From Sphingomonas sp. (lineage in GTDB: Bacteria; Pseudomonadota; Alphaproteobacteria; Sphingomonadales; Sphingomonadaceae), in assembly GCA_030146605.1 (NCBI GenBank), contig JASLBO010000174.1, forward strand, positions 1 through 6,544: DNA of 6,544 nt, written 5' to 3'. The notes under the pieces are model-generated. The model worked only from the letters and a program-made list of their open reading frames with translations. It was not told the DNA's origin and searched no databases. Below, in pieces: positions 1-6,544 of the stretch. Made by a program: the position numbers and the translations under genes. How positions within the stretch are numbered: position 1 is the first letter of the stretch; every line of letters starts with the position of its first letter.

Positions 1-2
1 GG

Positions 3-1253
3 CTGCAGGGCCGTATTGCCATTTCGGGCGCCAAGAACGCCGCTCTCACACTCATGCCCTGTGCGCTGCTTACCGATGAGCCGCTGACGCTGCGCAACCT
101 GCCGCGGCTCGCCGATGTCGATGGGTTCGGCCATCTGCTCAACCAGCTCGGGGTGTCGACCACCGTCGAAGGCTCGCGGCCCGAGGAGTTCGGGCGGGTG
201 ATGACGATGCGGGCGGCCAACTTGAGCTCGACGGTCGCGCCCTACGACATCGTGCGCAAGATGCGCGCCTCGATCCTGGTGCTCGGCCCGCTGCTCGCCA
301 GGGCAGGCGAGGCGACGGTGTCGCTGCCCGGCGGCTGCGCGATCGGCAACCGGCCGATCGATTTGCACCTCAAGGCACTGCAGGCGATGGGCGCCGAGAT
401 CGAGGTTGCCGCCGGCTATGTGAAGGCATCGGCACCCGGTGGCCGCATCGCCGGCGGCCGCTTCCGTTTCCCGGTGGTGTCGGTGGGCGCTACCGAGAAC
501 GCGCTGATGGCGGCGGCGACCGCGCGGGGCACCACGGTGCTCGAGAACGCCGCGCGCGAGCCCGAGATCGTCGACCTGTGCAATCTGCTGGTCGCGATGG
601 GCGCGCGGATCGACGGGATCCATAGCGAGACGCTGACCATCGAAGGCGTCGACCGGTTGCACGGCGCGACCTATGCGGTGATGCCCGACCGGATCGAGGC
701 GGGAAGCTATGCCTGTGCCGCGGCGATCACCGGCGGCGATCTCGAGCTGGTCGGCGCCGACGCGGGCGACATGCGCGCGACGCTGGATGCGCTGATCGAG
801 GCAGGCGTGACCGTCGAGGAAAAACGCGATTCGGTTCGCGTCGCGGCGCCCAACGGGATCAAGCCGCTGACCCTGTCGACTGCGCCGTTCCCGGGTTTCG
901 CCACCGACATGCAGGCGCAGTTCATGGCGATGTTGTGCAAGGCCGATGGCGCCAGCGTGCTCACCGAGACGATCTTCGAAAACCGGTACATGCACGTCCC
1001 CGAGCTGGCGCGGATGGGCGCCAATATCGAAGTTCGCGGCCGTACCGCGGTGGTGCGCGGAGTGGACAGGATGGTCGGCGCGCAAGTGATGGCAACCGAT
1101 CTGCGCGCGTCGATGAGCCTGATTCTCGCCGGCCTTGCCGCAGAGGGCGAGACGCAGGTCAACCGCGTCTATCACCTCGACCGCGGCTATGAGCGGCTCG
1201 AGGAGAAGCTTCAGGGCGTCGGCGCCGATATCGAGCGCGCCGGCGACGGCTAG
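3..1253 (+). CDS. murA: UDP-N-acetylglucosamine 1-carboxyvinyltransferase (MurA), 5' partial
   Basis: This cytoplasmic enzyme transfers enolpyruvate from phosphoenolpyruvate to UDP-N-acetylglucosamine, the first committed step of peptidoglycan synthesis. The reading frame is open from the window edge, and the SGAKNAAL segment near the N-terminus of the family is visible about ten codons in. The 416 visible residues compare with roughly 420-430 in full-length MurA, so only about a dozen residues and the start codon are missing. Family landmarks are intact: the loop GGCAIGNRP with the catalytic cysteine (codon 336-338), the TDMQAQF segment with the catalytic aspartate (codon 906-908), DLRASMSL, and the C-terminal [11 protein letters not shown] segment. 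A cysteine rather than aspartate in the loop is the form that fosfomycin alkylates, so the protein should be fosfomycin-sensitive (inference from the family). It is convergent with the hydrolase gene downstream and is probably not functionally linked to it. The identification is very secure. Confidence 0.97.
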   Translation: MQGRIAISGAKNAALTLMPCALLTDEPLTLRNLPRLADVDGFGHLLNQLGVSTTVEGSRPEEFGRVMTMRAANLSSTVAPYDIVRKMRASILVLGPLLARAGEATVSLPGGCAIGNRPIDLHLKALQAMGAEIEVAAGYVKASAPGGRIAGGRFRFPVVSVGATENALMAAATARGTTVLENAAREPEIVDLCNLLVAMGARIDGIHSETLTIEGVDRLHGATYAVMPDRIEAGSYACAAAITGGDLELVGADAGDMRATLDALIEAGVTVEEKRDSVRVAAPNGIKPLTLSTAPFPGFATDMQAQFMAMLCKADGASVLTETIFENRYMHVPELARMGANIEVRGRTAVVRGVDRMVGAQVMATDLRASMSLILAGLAAEGETQVNRVYHLDRGYERLEEKLQGVGADIERAGDG

Positions 1254-1424
1254 GCGCCCGCCCGCCTGATTGACTCTGTTCGAGCCGGCTGGCCATTGCC
1301 CACCCGCAGCGGTCAGGGTTGTCGTGGCATGATGGACCCCACGGACTGCGCAGGGGCGCCGGAAAACTCCCGGTTCTCCCTTTCAGACCCATTCGTGGAT
1401 CGGCGGCCTCGCGTCGCTGCCAGC
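1254..1424. other. convergent intergenic gap, nothing recognised
   Basis: This 171-base gap lies between the murA stop and the stop of the GH92 gene on the other strand. I looked for a bidirectional terminator, RNA gene, small ORF with a ribosome binding site, or repeat. I saw only short imperfect dyads, such as CCGG pairs around 1359-1373 with a 4-bp stem and no T-run. Open frames crossing it have no convincing start or protein character. It marks the border between a housekeeping gene and the glycan locus. Confidence 0.6.
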
Positions 1425-3749
1425 CTAACGCGCAGTGCTCGTCGAGAAGGGGCGGGCCGCGCGGGACGTCGCCCAGCTCCGATCGGGTTTCGCCTGCATC
1501 GTGAAACGCAGTTCGCCGCCGGCCGACAGCTCCTCATGGGTGATGTAGCTGCGCGCCAGCGGCTTGCCGTTGAGCGTGACCTTGCCGACATAGCCGTTGC
1601 TCGCCGACAGCCCATCTGTGCGCACGGTGAAGCGCTTGCCGTTTGGAAGGTTGAGCGTCGCGCGATCGACGAACGGGCGGCCGATGACATATTGGTTCGA
1701 TCCCGGCGCTACGGGATAGAAGCCGAGCGCGGTAAACACGAGCCACGACGACATCTGGCCGAGATCGTCATTGCCCGACAGGCCCGCGGGCCCCGTCTTG
1801 TACTGGCTCTCGACGATCTGCTTGAGCCGCTCCTGCGTCCGCCACGGCTGGCCGGCGAAATTGTAGAGATAGGCGACGTGGTGGCTGGGCTCGTTGCCGT
1901 GGATATATTGACCGATCAGCCCGGCAATGTCCTCGGCATGGCTGTAATCGAGCTTCGAATTGTCGAAGTCGAACATCGCGTCGAGCTTTTTGACCGCCGC
2001 CTTGTCGCCGCCGAGCAAGGCGAACATCGCCGCCTGGTCCTGCGGCACGAACCACGAATATTGCCAGGCGTTGCCCTCGGTATAGTCCGAGCCATAGTTG
2101 ATTGCGGTGGGGTCGAAGGGCGTGCGGAAGCTGCCGTCGGTCTTGCGCGCGCGGAGGAAGCCGGTCTTCGCGTCGAAGCTGTTGCGCCAGTTTCCGGCGC
2201 GCTTCTCGAAGGTGGCGGCGACATCGGCCTTGCCGAGCGCGCGGGCCATGCGGGCGATGGTCCAGTCGTCATAGGCATATTCGACGGTCTTCGACGCCGC
2301 TTCGGGCTCCTTGTCGATCGGCGCGTAGCCGAGCTTCATATAGTGATCGAGCCCGCCATAGGGGCCGTAGCTGGCGCTCTTGACCATTGCGTCGAGCGCG
2401 GCGTTCGCGTCGAAGCCGCGGACGCCCTTGAGATACGCGTCGGCGATCACCGGGACGGCGTGATAACCGATCATCGTCCAGGTCTCGCGGCCCTGGAACT
2501 GCCAGACGGGCAGGATCCCGAACGGGCTGTGCTGCTGGCTGGTGAGCAGCGAATTGACGAAATCGGCGTTGCGGCGCTCGGGCTGGACGAGCAGCAGCAA
2601 AGGATGCTCGGCGCGGAAGGTATCCCATAGCGAGAAGGTCGAGTGGAAGGTGAACCCCTCGGCCTTGTGGACCTGATCGTCGGGGCCGCGATAGCGGCCG
2701 TCGGCGTCGGAGAAGACGCTGGGCGCCATCAATGCGTGGTAGAGCGCGGTCGAGACCATCGTCTTCGTCGGGGCGGGGGCGTCGATCTGGATCGCGCCGA
2801 GTGCCTGCTCCCACGCCGTGCGGGTGCTGGCGCGGACCGCGTCGAAGCCGCCCGGCTCGCTGTCGAGATTGGCGATCGCGCCGTCCTCATCGACGCTCGA
2901 GAGCGCAACCTTGAGTTCGAGCGGCTTGTCGAGTTTGCCGAAGTCGAGGCGGGCGACCAAGGCGCGGCCGGCGAGCTGCTCGAGATCGTCGCGGCCGCGG
3001 CCCGGGCCCTGAAAGCCCTTATACTCGACCTTTTCCTCGCGGTTGAGGAAGGCGTGGCCGGTCAGCGGCGCGGAGGGGCGGATCGCGAAGAAGAGTTTCC
3101 GCGCCGGTGCCCAGCCGCGGGTCTCGCGCATTCCGGTGATCGTGCCGTCGGGGCGGATGCGGATCGACGACCAGAGCGTCTTGCCGGGATAATTGTAGAG
3201 CGCGCTGCGCAGATCGAGGATCAGGTGCGCAGGTGTCCCAGCGGCGAAGGTGTAGCGGTGGATGCCGATGCGGGTGCCGGCGGTGAGCTCGGCGCGAATG
3301 CCCGAATCGGCGAGCGTGACGCCGTAAAAACCGGGCTGGGCGGTCTCGGTGCCATGGCTGAAGCGCGAGCGATAGCCCGAGCCGGGCTTCTTCGGGTCGC
3401 CAGGTTCGAGCAGCACGCTCTCGCCGGCCGCGGGCATGACGAGGAAGTCGCCGAGATCCGAATGCCCCGCGCCCGAGAAATGGGTGTGCGAGAAGCCCTG
3501 GATCGTCGGATCGTCGTATCGATAGCCCGCGGCATGGCCGTAGCATTCGCGGATCACGCAGCCGGTGTCGGTGTCGGGGCTGAGCTGGACCATGCCGAAG
3601 GGGGCGACCGCGCCGGGGAAGGTGTGGCCCTCGCCGCCGGTGCCGATGAAGGGGTCGACGCTTTCATAGGTGGTCTGCGCGAGGAGGGGGGACGTCGTGA
3701 GCGACAGGGCGGCGAGCGCGGCGAGGGCGCGGCTAAGGCTACGGAGCAT
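1425..3749 (-). CDS. secreted glycoside hydrolase family 92 (alpha-mannosidase family)
   Basis: The 774-residue protein has normal GH92 length. The family consists of calcium-dependent, inverting exo-alpha-mannosidases acting on alpha-1,2/1,3/1,4/1,6 mannosides such as N-glycan branches. Residues 1-24 form a signal peptide (arginine start, Ala/Leu-rich core, likely cleavage after LLA), so the enzyme is probably periplasmic. The N-terminal beta-sandwich begins with VDPFIGTGGEGHTFPGA (31-47) and includes GFSHTHFSGAGHSDLGD (85-101). The helical catalytic barrel runs from about 300 to 750. It carries SLWDTFRAEHPL (373-384), TEGNAWQYSWFVPQD (557-571), whose Glu558 matches the family general acid, HGNEPSHH (617-624), and SGNDDLGQMSSW (658-669), whose acidic pair sits at the general-base position. 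ATG 3747-3749 is the first in-frame start after a stop 15-17 bases upstream, and no good Shine-Dalgarno precedes it. It lies 71 bases downstream of the GH9-like gene and is probably its operon partner. Linkage specificity cannot be read from the sequence. Confidence 0.95.
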   Translation of the reverse strand: MLRSLSRALAALAALSLTTSPLLAQTTYESVDPFIGTGGEGHTFPGAVAPFGMVQLSPDTDTGCVIRECYGHAAGYRYDDPTIQGFSHTHFSGAGHSDLGDFLVMPAAGESVLLEPGDPKKPGSGYRSRFSHGTETAQPGFYGVTLADSGIRAELTAGTRIGIHRYTFAAGTPAHLILDLRSALYNYPGKTLWSSIRIRPDGTITGMRETRGWAPARKLFFAIRPSAPLTGHAFLNREEKVEYKGFQGPGRGRDDLEQLAGRALVARLDFGKLDKPLELKVALSSVDEDGAIANLDSEPGGFDAVRASTRTAWEQALGAIQIDAPAPTKTMVSTALYHALMAPSVFSDADGRYRGPDDQVHKAEGFTFHSTFSLWDTFRAEHPLLLLVQPERRNADFVNSLLTSQQHSPFGILPVWQFQGRETWTMIGYHAVPVIADAYLKGVRGFDANAALDAMVKSASYGPYGGLDHYMKLGYAPIDKEPEAASKTVEYAYDDWTIARMARALGKADVAATFEKRAGNWRNSFDAKTGFLRARKTDGSFRTPFDPTAINYGSDYTEGNAWQYSWFVPQDQAAMFALLGGDKAAVKKLDAMFDFDNSKLDYSHAEDIAGLIGQYIHGNEPSHHVAYLYNFAGQPWRTQERLKQIVESQYKTGPAGLSGNDDLGQMSSWLVFTALGFYPVAPGSNQYVIGRPFVDRATLNLPNGKRFTVRTDGLSASNGYVGKVTLNGKPLARSYITHEELSAGGELRFTMQAKPDRSWATSRAARPFSTSTAR

Positions 3750-3787
3750 GGCGGCGGGTTAAAGCATGGTCGCGCTTCTGATTCCAC

Positions 3788-3815
3788 CGTCATCCCGGCT
3801 TTCGCCGGGATGACG
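3788..3815. repeat. 12-bp-stem palindromic hairpin, extragenic-palindrome type
   Basis: The left arm CGTCATCCCGGC (3788-3799) is perfectly complementary to the right arm GCCGGGATGACG (3804-3815), with a four-base TTTC loop. It begins five bases past the GH9-like stop codon and ends 39 bases before the GH92 start. The GTCATCCCGGC...GCCGGGATGAC sequence is of a type known as a dispersed extragenic palindrome in many proteobacterial genomes. As RNA it would form a very stable hairpin, but no clear U-run follows on the minus strand. It is therefore more likely an mRNA-stabilising or attenuating element, or a mobile repeat, than a classic intrinsic terminator. Its copy number cannot be judged from this window. 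Confidence 0.85.
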
Positions 3816-3820
3816 AAGAT

Positions 3821-6343
3821 TCATGGCTTGGGTGACAGATCGATCGCGGCGTGGACCAGCGCGATATAGCTCGGGCTCATGTTCACGACATATTCGTTCT
3901 CGCCCCAGAAAAACGGCCAGTTCTCGCTATTCTCGGGCAAATCGGGCTTGAGGATCAGCACGCCGGGGACGACGCCGCCGGCGATGAACGAGAAGTCCGC
4001 GCGATTGCTGCCATAAGCGACTTCCTTCGATCGCGTGCCGACCCCCGAGACGAACGAGATGTCCGAGCCGGGATGCGTGCCGTGGAGATAATCGAGCGCG
4101 CGAAACACTTGCCCGCCATCGCTCAGTGCCGGGAAGGCCTTGTGGATCGCATAGTCGGTGAGGCCCGACTGGATCACTGCGCCGTTACCGGCCCAGCCGC
4201 CGGTGGTGATCGGCACGCCGTAGGGATTGGCGCCGGTGAACGGCGTGGCGTTGGCCTTGAGCGTGCGCGCGGCGGCTTCGACGTTGCTGCGATAGGCCGC
4301 ATCCATGAAGGGCAACGCCTGCAGCGCGGTATCGGCATATTGGCCGAAGCGCGGCGCGATCTCGGGCCACAGGCTGGTGACGCGTGCGGCGTATTGCGGG
4401 TCCTTCGTCGTCACGAGCAGTTCGACCGCCGCGGCGAACTCCTCGCCGGGCAGCCAGCCGCCGGTGGTGTTGCCGTGGCTGAACGTATTGGGTGCGTGGC
4501 CGTGTTCCTCGGCCCAGACGTCGCTTGCGAGCTTGAGCGCCTTGTCCGCCAGCGCGTCGTCATAGCCGCGCAAGGCGCGGCTCGATGCCGCCAGCGCCGC
4601 TGCCGAACCGTAATTGAGCGCGCTCGATTTGCTGGTGAACACCCAGCGATCATCGGGAGTGCCGCTGCGATTGCCCTTGCGCTCGCCGAACTCGAGATCG
4701 GAATCGTAGACCAGCCCGTCGGTCTTCGACGCGGCGTCGCCGAGATGGGTATATTGCGCGACGTCGGGCTCGACCACGCCGTGGACCGCATAGCCCACCG
4801 CATCGTACATCGAGGCGAGATAGAGAACGCCGTGCTCGATCTGCTGGAGCAGGTCGGGCTTGCCGTCCGGCACGTGCATCTCGACGCGGCGGAGGGCCTG
4901 ATCGACGAGCGTCTGGTCGCGCGTCGGCTTGTGCTCCTCCCAGATGCCGACCAACGACCGGATCACGGCATATTGGGTCTGGGTGCGGATGTCGAAATCG
5001 CCCGCGTCGAGCCAGCCGCCGACATCGAGGCCGGGAACGTGCTCGCCGGGCTTGAACTTGGTGTCGGTGGTCGGGCCCTGGCGATAGAGATCGACATGCT
5101 CGTGGTTCACCGGGGCTTGCCGCGCATCGTCGCGGTGGCTGTCGCCGTGCCAGACGCGATAGGCCTCGTTGACCAGCATGTGATCCATCTGGACGGGCAT
5201 GTAGACGTCGAGGCTAGGATGCCATGCGTCGGCATAGATGTCGGGCGCGATGCGGAAGCTGTGGGTGCGCTTGCCGGCATATTCGAGCTGGTAGAGGCCG
5301 GGCTGGCGGACGCTGCTGAAATCGAAGCTGAGGTAATTGTAGCGGAGATATTTGCCCCAGCTTTTGGGCGTGCCCGACAGCGCTACCGCGGCCTTGCCGG
5401 TCTCGTCGATGCGGAGCAGTTTCGCGGGGCCTGCGGGCTTCGCATTGGCATCGAGCTCGATCACCGCGGTCTTGGCCTGTGCCGGTGTGTAGCCGAGCTG
5501 CGAATGGCCGATCACCGGTTCGCGCAGCCAGCCGGGAACGCTGTTGGGGCTGAGCGTCCATTCGATCACGCGGCCGGTCTGCCCCGCGGGAAGCAGGCTG
5601 CGCAGGACGAACCAGCCGTTCTGGGCCTGGTTGCGGCCGTCGAACAGCTGGAGATCGCCCTTGGCGGCGCGGATCGTGACGCGCCGCGCCGGGTCCTCGG
5701 GCGCGAAGACGAGGGTCTTGCCCGAGGCCATCGGCAGTGGCTCGGCGCCCGGGCCGATGTCGCGGCCACTGGCGGCGTTGCGTTCACCCCCCGCGATCAT
5801 GTCGCCCGCCGGATAGAGCGGGAAAGCGCCAGCCTTGCCGTCGGCAAGGAAGCTCTTGTGGAAATAGGCGGAGGGCAGGAATTCGAGATTGAACCCCGCT
5901 TTGCCGGCGAGCGCGGCAGGCAATGGCTGGTCGAGAATCACGGCGATGTGGACGCCGTCGGGGCGGCGTTCGGCGCGGATGCGATACCGGAATTTATACT
6001 CGGGATATTCGAGCAGCGCCTCGATCGCGCCGGTCCTGGGATCGACATCGCGCTTCACCATCCGGCCGATCGGATCCCATTGGCCAGGCGTGGCGGAGAG
6101 GCGGACATCGCCGTTGGTGGCGGTGCGCTCGCCTTGCTGGACGATCTCGACGCCGCTGATCTTCGAATCGGCGAACAGGCCGTCATACCAATTGGAGAAG
6201 ACGAGGACGTTGACCCCCCGCGCCTCGAAATAGCCGGCCTCGTTCAGCCGGAGATCCGTTTGCGCGGTGGCGGGGGAAGCCAAGCTTGCGGCACTCGCCA
6301 GAAGACATGCGCCCAGCAGCCGTCGCCCGATTTTGCTCTTCAC
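3821..6343 (-). CDS. secreted glycoside hydrolase family 9-like protein with CelD-type Ig domain
   Basis: With the GTG start the protein has 840 residues. Residues 1-27 are a signal peptide (MKSKIGRRLL start, Ala-rich core, cleavage after ATA), so it is exported, probably to the periplasm. Residues about 28-270 form a domain I do not recognise. Residues about 276-366, opening with GHSQLGYTP and ending THSFRI, fit the Ig-like domain preceding many GH9 catalytic domains. Residues about 370-835 form the (alpha/alpha)6 catalytic region. GGWLDAGDF (442-450) carries the family's DAGD base motif, and GENEYVVN (814-821) the Asn-Glu general-acid motif, with Glu817 the likely acid. The FVSGVGTRS segment (764-772) matches the canonical region before HPHHR, but the His-His-Arg is absent. 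GH9 includes endoglucanases and exo-acting beta-glucosidase or glucosaminidase types; the substrate here is unknown. A longer frame reaches 6526 but would overrun the promoter and the divergent gene. A strong ribosome site fixes the start at 6341-6343. Confidence 0.9.
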   Translation of the reverse strand: MKSKIGRRLLGACLLASAASLASPATAQTDLRLNEAGYFEARGVNVLVFSNWYDGLFADSKISGVEIVQQGERTATNGDVRLSATPGQWDPIGRMVKRDVDPRTGAIEALLEYPEYKFRYRIRAERRPDGVHIAVILDQPLPAALAGKAGFNLEFLPSAYFHKSFLADGKAGAFPLYPAGDMIAGGERNAASGRDIGPGAEPLPMASGKTLVFAPEDPARRVTIRAAKGDLQLFDGRNQAQNGWFVLRSLLPAGQTGRVIEWTLSPNSVPGWLREPVIGHSQLGYTPAQAKTAVIELDANAKPAGPAKLLRIDETGKAAVALSGTPKSWGKYLRYNYLSFDFSSVRQPGLYQLEYAGKRTHSFRIAPDIYADAWHPSLDVYMPVQMDHMLVNEAYRVWHGDSHRDDARQAPVNHEHVDLYRQGPTTDTKFKPGEHVPGLDVGGWLDAGDFDIRTQTQYAVIRSLVGIWEEHKPTRDQTLVDQALRRVEMHVPDGKPDLLQQIEHGVLYLASMYDAVGYAVHGVVEPDVAQYTHLGDAASKTDGLVYDSDLEFGERKGNRSGTPDDRWVFTSKSSALNYGSAAALAASSRALRGYDDALADKALKLASDVWAEEHGHAPNTFSHGNTTGGWLPGEEFAAAVELLVTTKDPQYAARVTSLWPEIAPRFGQYADTALQALPFMDAAYRSNVEAAARTLKANATPFTGANPYGVPITTGGWAGNGAVIQSGLTDYAIHKAFPALSDGGQVFRALDYLHGTHPGSDISFVSGVGTRSKEVAYGSNRADFSFIAGGVVPGVLILKPDLPENSENWPFFWGENEYVVNMSPSYIALVHAAIDLSPKP

Positions 6344-6349
6344 GTCGCT

Positions 6350-6356
6350 CTCCTCT
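6350..6356 (-). promoter_or_regulatory. Shine-Dalgarno that fixes the GTG start of the GH9-like gene
   Basis: On the minus strand AGAGGAG precedes the GTG codon at 6343-6341 by six bases, which is ideal spacing. The protein that follows immediately reads as a signal peptide. There is no in-frame ATG nearby, so this site decides the start despite an open frame running 61 codons further upstream. Confidence 0.85.
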
Positions 6357-6386
6357 ATGCCCGGATTTGTCCCGGCGCTTGTTGAA

Positions 6387-6398
6387 GTTAGCGCTAAC
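6387..6398. promoter_or_regulatory. LacI-family-type operator, perfect 12-bp palindrome
   Basis: GTTAGCGCTAAC is its own reverse complement and has the central CG step typical of LacI/GalR-family operators. Similar TTAGCGCTAA sites are associated with sugar-catabolism genes in alphaproteobacteria such as Caulobacter (from memory of the family, not searched). The centre lies about 49 bases from the GH9-like start on the minus strand and about 47 from the transporter start on the plus strand, so a single bound regulator could block both divergent promoters. I could not assign convincing -35/-10 boxes. A weak TTGTCT on the minus strand at 6406-6401 lies next to it. The regulator gene is not in the window. 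Confidence 0.75.
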
Positions 6399-6439
6399 AC
6401 AGACAAAAGGGGCAGGGGAAGAGCCGGGGGATCGCGCGC

Positions 6440-6544
6440 GTGCAATCGGGCAATGTTTTTACGGACCGGCGGGCGTGGCTGTTCGTCCTGGGCTGCGTGG
6501 GTGTCACGATCGGCGTGCTGATGCATATCCCGATGTTCCTGATG
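6440..6544 (+). CDS. N-terminus of a membrane protein, probably an MFS sugar transporter, 3' partial
   Basis: Thirty-five codons are open from GTG 6440-6442 to the window end. They begin with a short polar stretch (MQSGNVFTDRRA) followed by one hydrophobic helix from about residue 13 (WLFVLGCVGVTIGVLMHIPMF). A basic cytoplasmic start running straight into a first membrane helix fits an MFS transporter, and similar starts are seen in transporters beside proteobacterial glycoside hydrolases (recalled, not searched). An in-frame stop at 6395-6397 and the absence of ATG or TTG in between leave GTG 6440 as the best start. A G-rich GGGGGAT (6426-6432) lies seven bases upstream as a plausible ribosome site. 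It is divergent from the GH9-like gene across 96 bases with the shared operator. The family call is tentative because only one helix is visible; the presence of a gene here is more certain than its function. Confidence 0.6.
   Translation, partial: MQSGNVFTDRRAWLFVLGCVGVTIGVLMHIPMFLM

Noticed and set aside
1359..1373. possible terminator hairpin in the convergent gap
   Set aside because: The dyad is only four base pairs (CCGG/CCGG) around a seven-base loop with no following T-run, too weak to call.
1296..3869. two long plus-strand open frames (1296-2630 and 2643-3869) opposite the GH92 gene
   Set aside because: They share the same mirror-frame character, and the second runs through the hairpin and into the GH9-like gene. 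The GH92 reading on the other strand is supported by full-length family motifs and a signal peptide.
3851..6385. 844-codon open frame on the plus strand, antisense to the GH9-like gene
   Set aside because: It lies in a fixed phase opposite the real gene in high-GC DNA, has low-complexity Ala/Gly/Arg/Asp/Glu-rich content, no recognised motif, no convincing ribosome site, and runs into the divergent promoter. It is a shadow of the codon bias of the minus-strand gene.
6454..6521. ATG at 6454 as an alternative plus-strand start at the right edge
   Set aside because: That frame reaches a stop at the end of the interval and gives a short Ser/Arg/Trp-rich peptide. The GTG 6440 frame gives a proper membrane helix and stays open to the window end.
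6344..6526. 61-codon N-terminal extension of the GH9-like frame to an ATG at 6526
   Set aside because: The extension would cover the operator and the start of the divergent transporter, has no protein character, and would bury the signal peptide. The GTG at 6343 has an ideal Shine-Dalgarno and starts the signal peptide.

Overview
The window is GC-rich chromosomal DNA from an alphaproteobacterium, most likely Sphingomonas or a close sphingomonad. That assignment rests on composition, on the style of the predicted proteins, and on the pairing of secreted glycoside hydrolases with a divergent transporter around a GTTAGCGCTAAC operator. It is an inference, not a proof.

Layout: (1) Positions 1-1253, plus strand, hold murA, the first committed enzyme of peptidoglycan synthesis. 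It is complete except for about a dozen N-terminal residues that lie before the window. (2) Positions 1254-1424 are a 171-base convergent gap with nothing recognisable. (3) Positions 1425-3749, minus strand, encode a secreted family 92 glycoside hydrolase (alpha-mannosidase family). (4) Positions 3750-3820 separate it from the next gene and hold a perfect 12-bp-stem hairpin of the repetitive extragenic palindrome type. (5) Positions 3821-6343, minus strand, encode a secreted family 9-like glycoside hydrolase. It has a long unassigned N-terminal domain, a CelD-type Ig-like domain and a catalytic domain that lacks the usual His-His-Arg motif. (6) Positions 6344-6439 are a 96-base divergent promoter region with a perfect 12-bp LacI-type palindrome almost exactly in its middle. 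(7) From 6440 to the window end, plus strand, are the first 35 codons of a membrane protein, probably a major facilitator superfamily (MFS) transporter.

Working together: murA is housekeeping and appears unrelated. The rest looks like the edge of a carbohydrate-utilisation locus. Two exported hydrolases would trim a mannose-containing glycan in the periplasm, and the divergent transporter would take products into the cytoplasm. One LacI-family repressor, not encoded in this window, could control both directions. The most notable points are the shared central operator and the atypical GH9-like enzyme, whose partnership with a GH92 mannosidase argues against a simple cellulase role.
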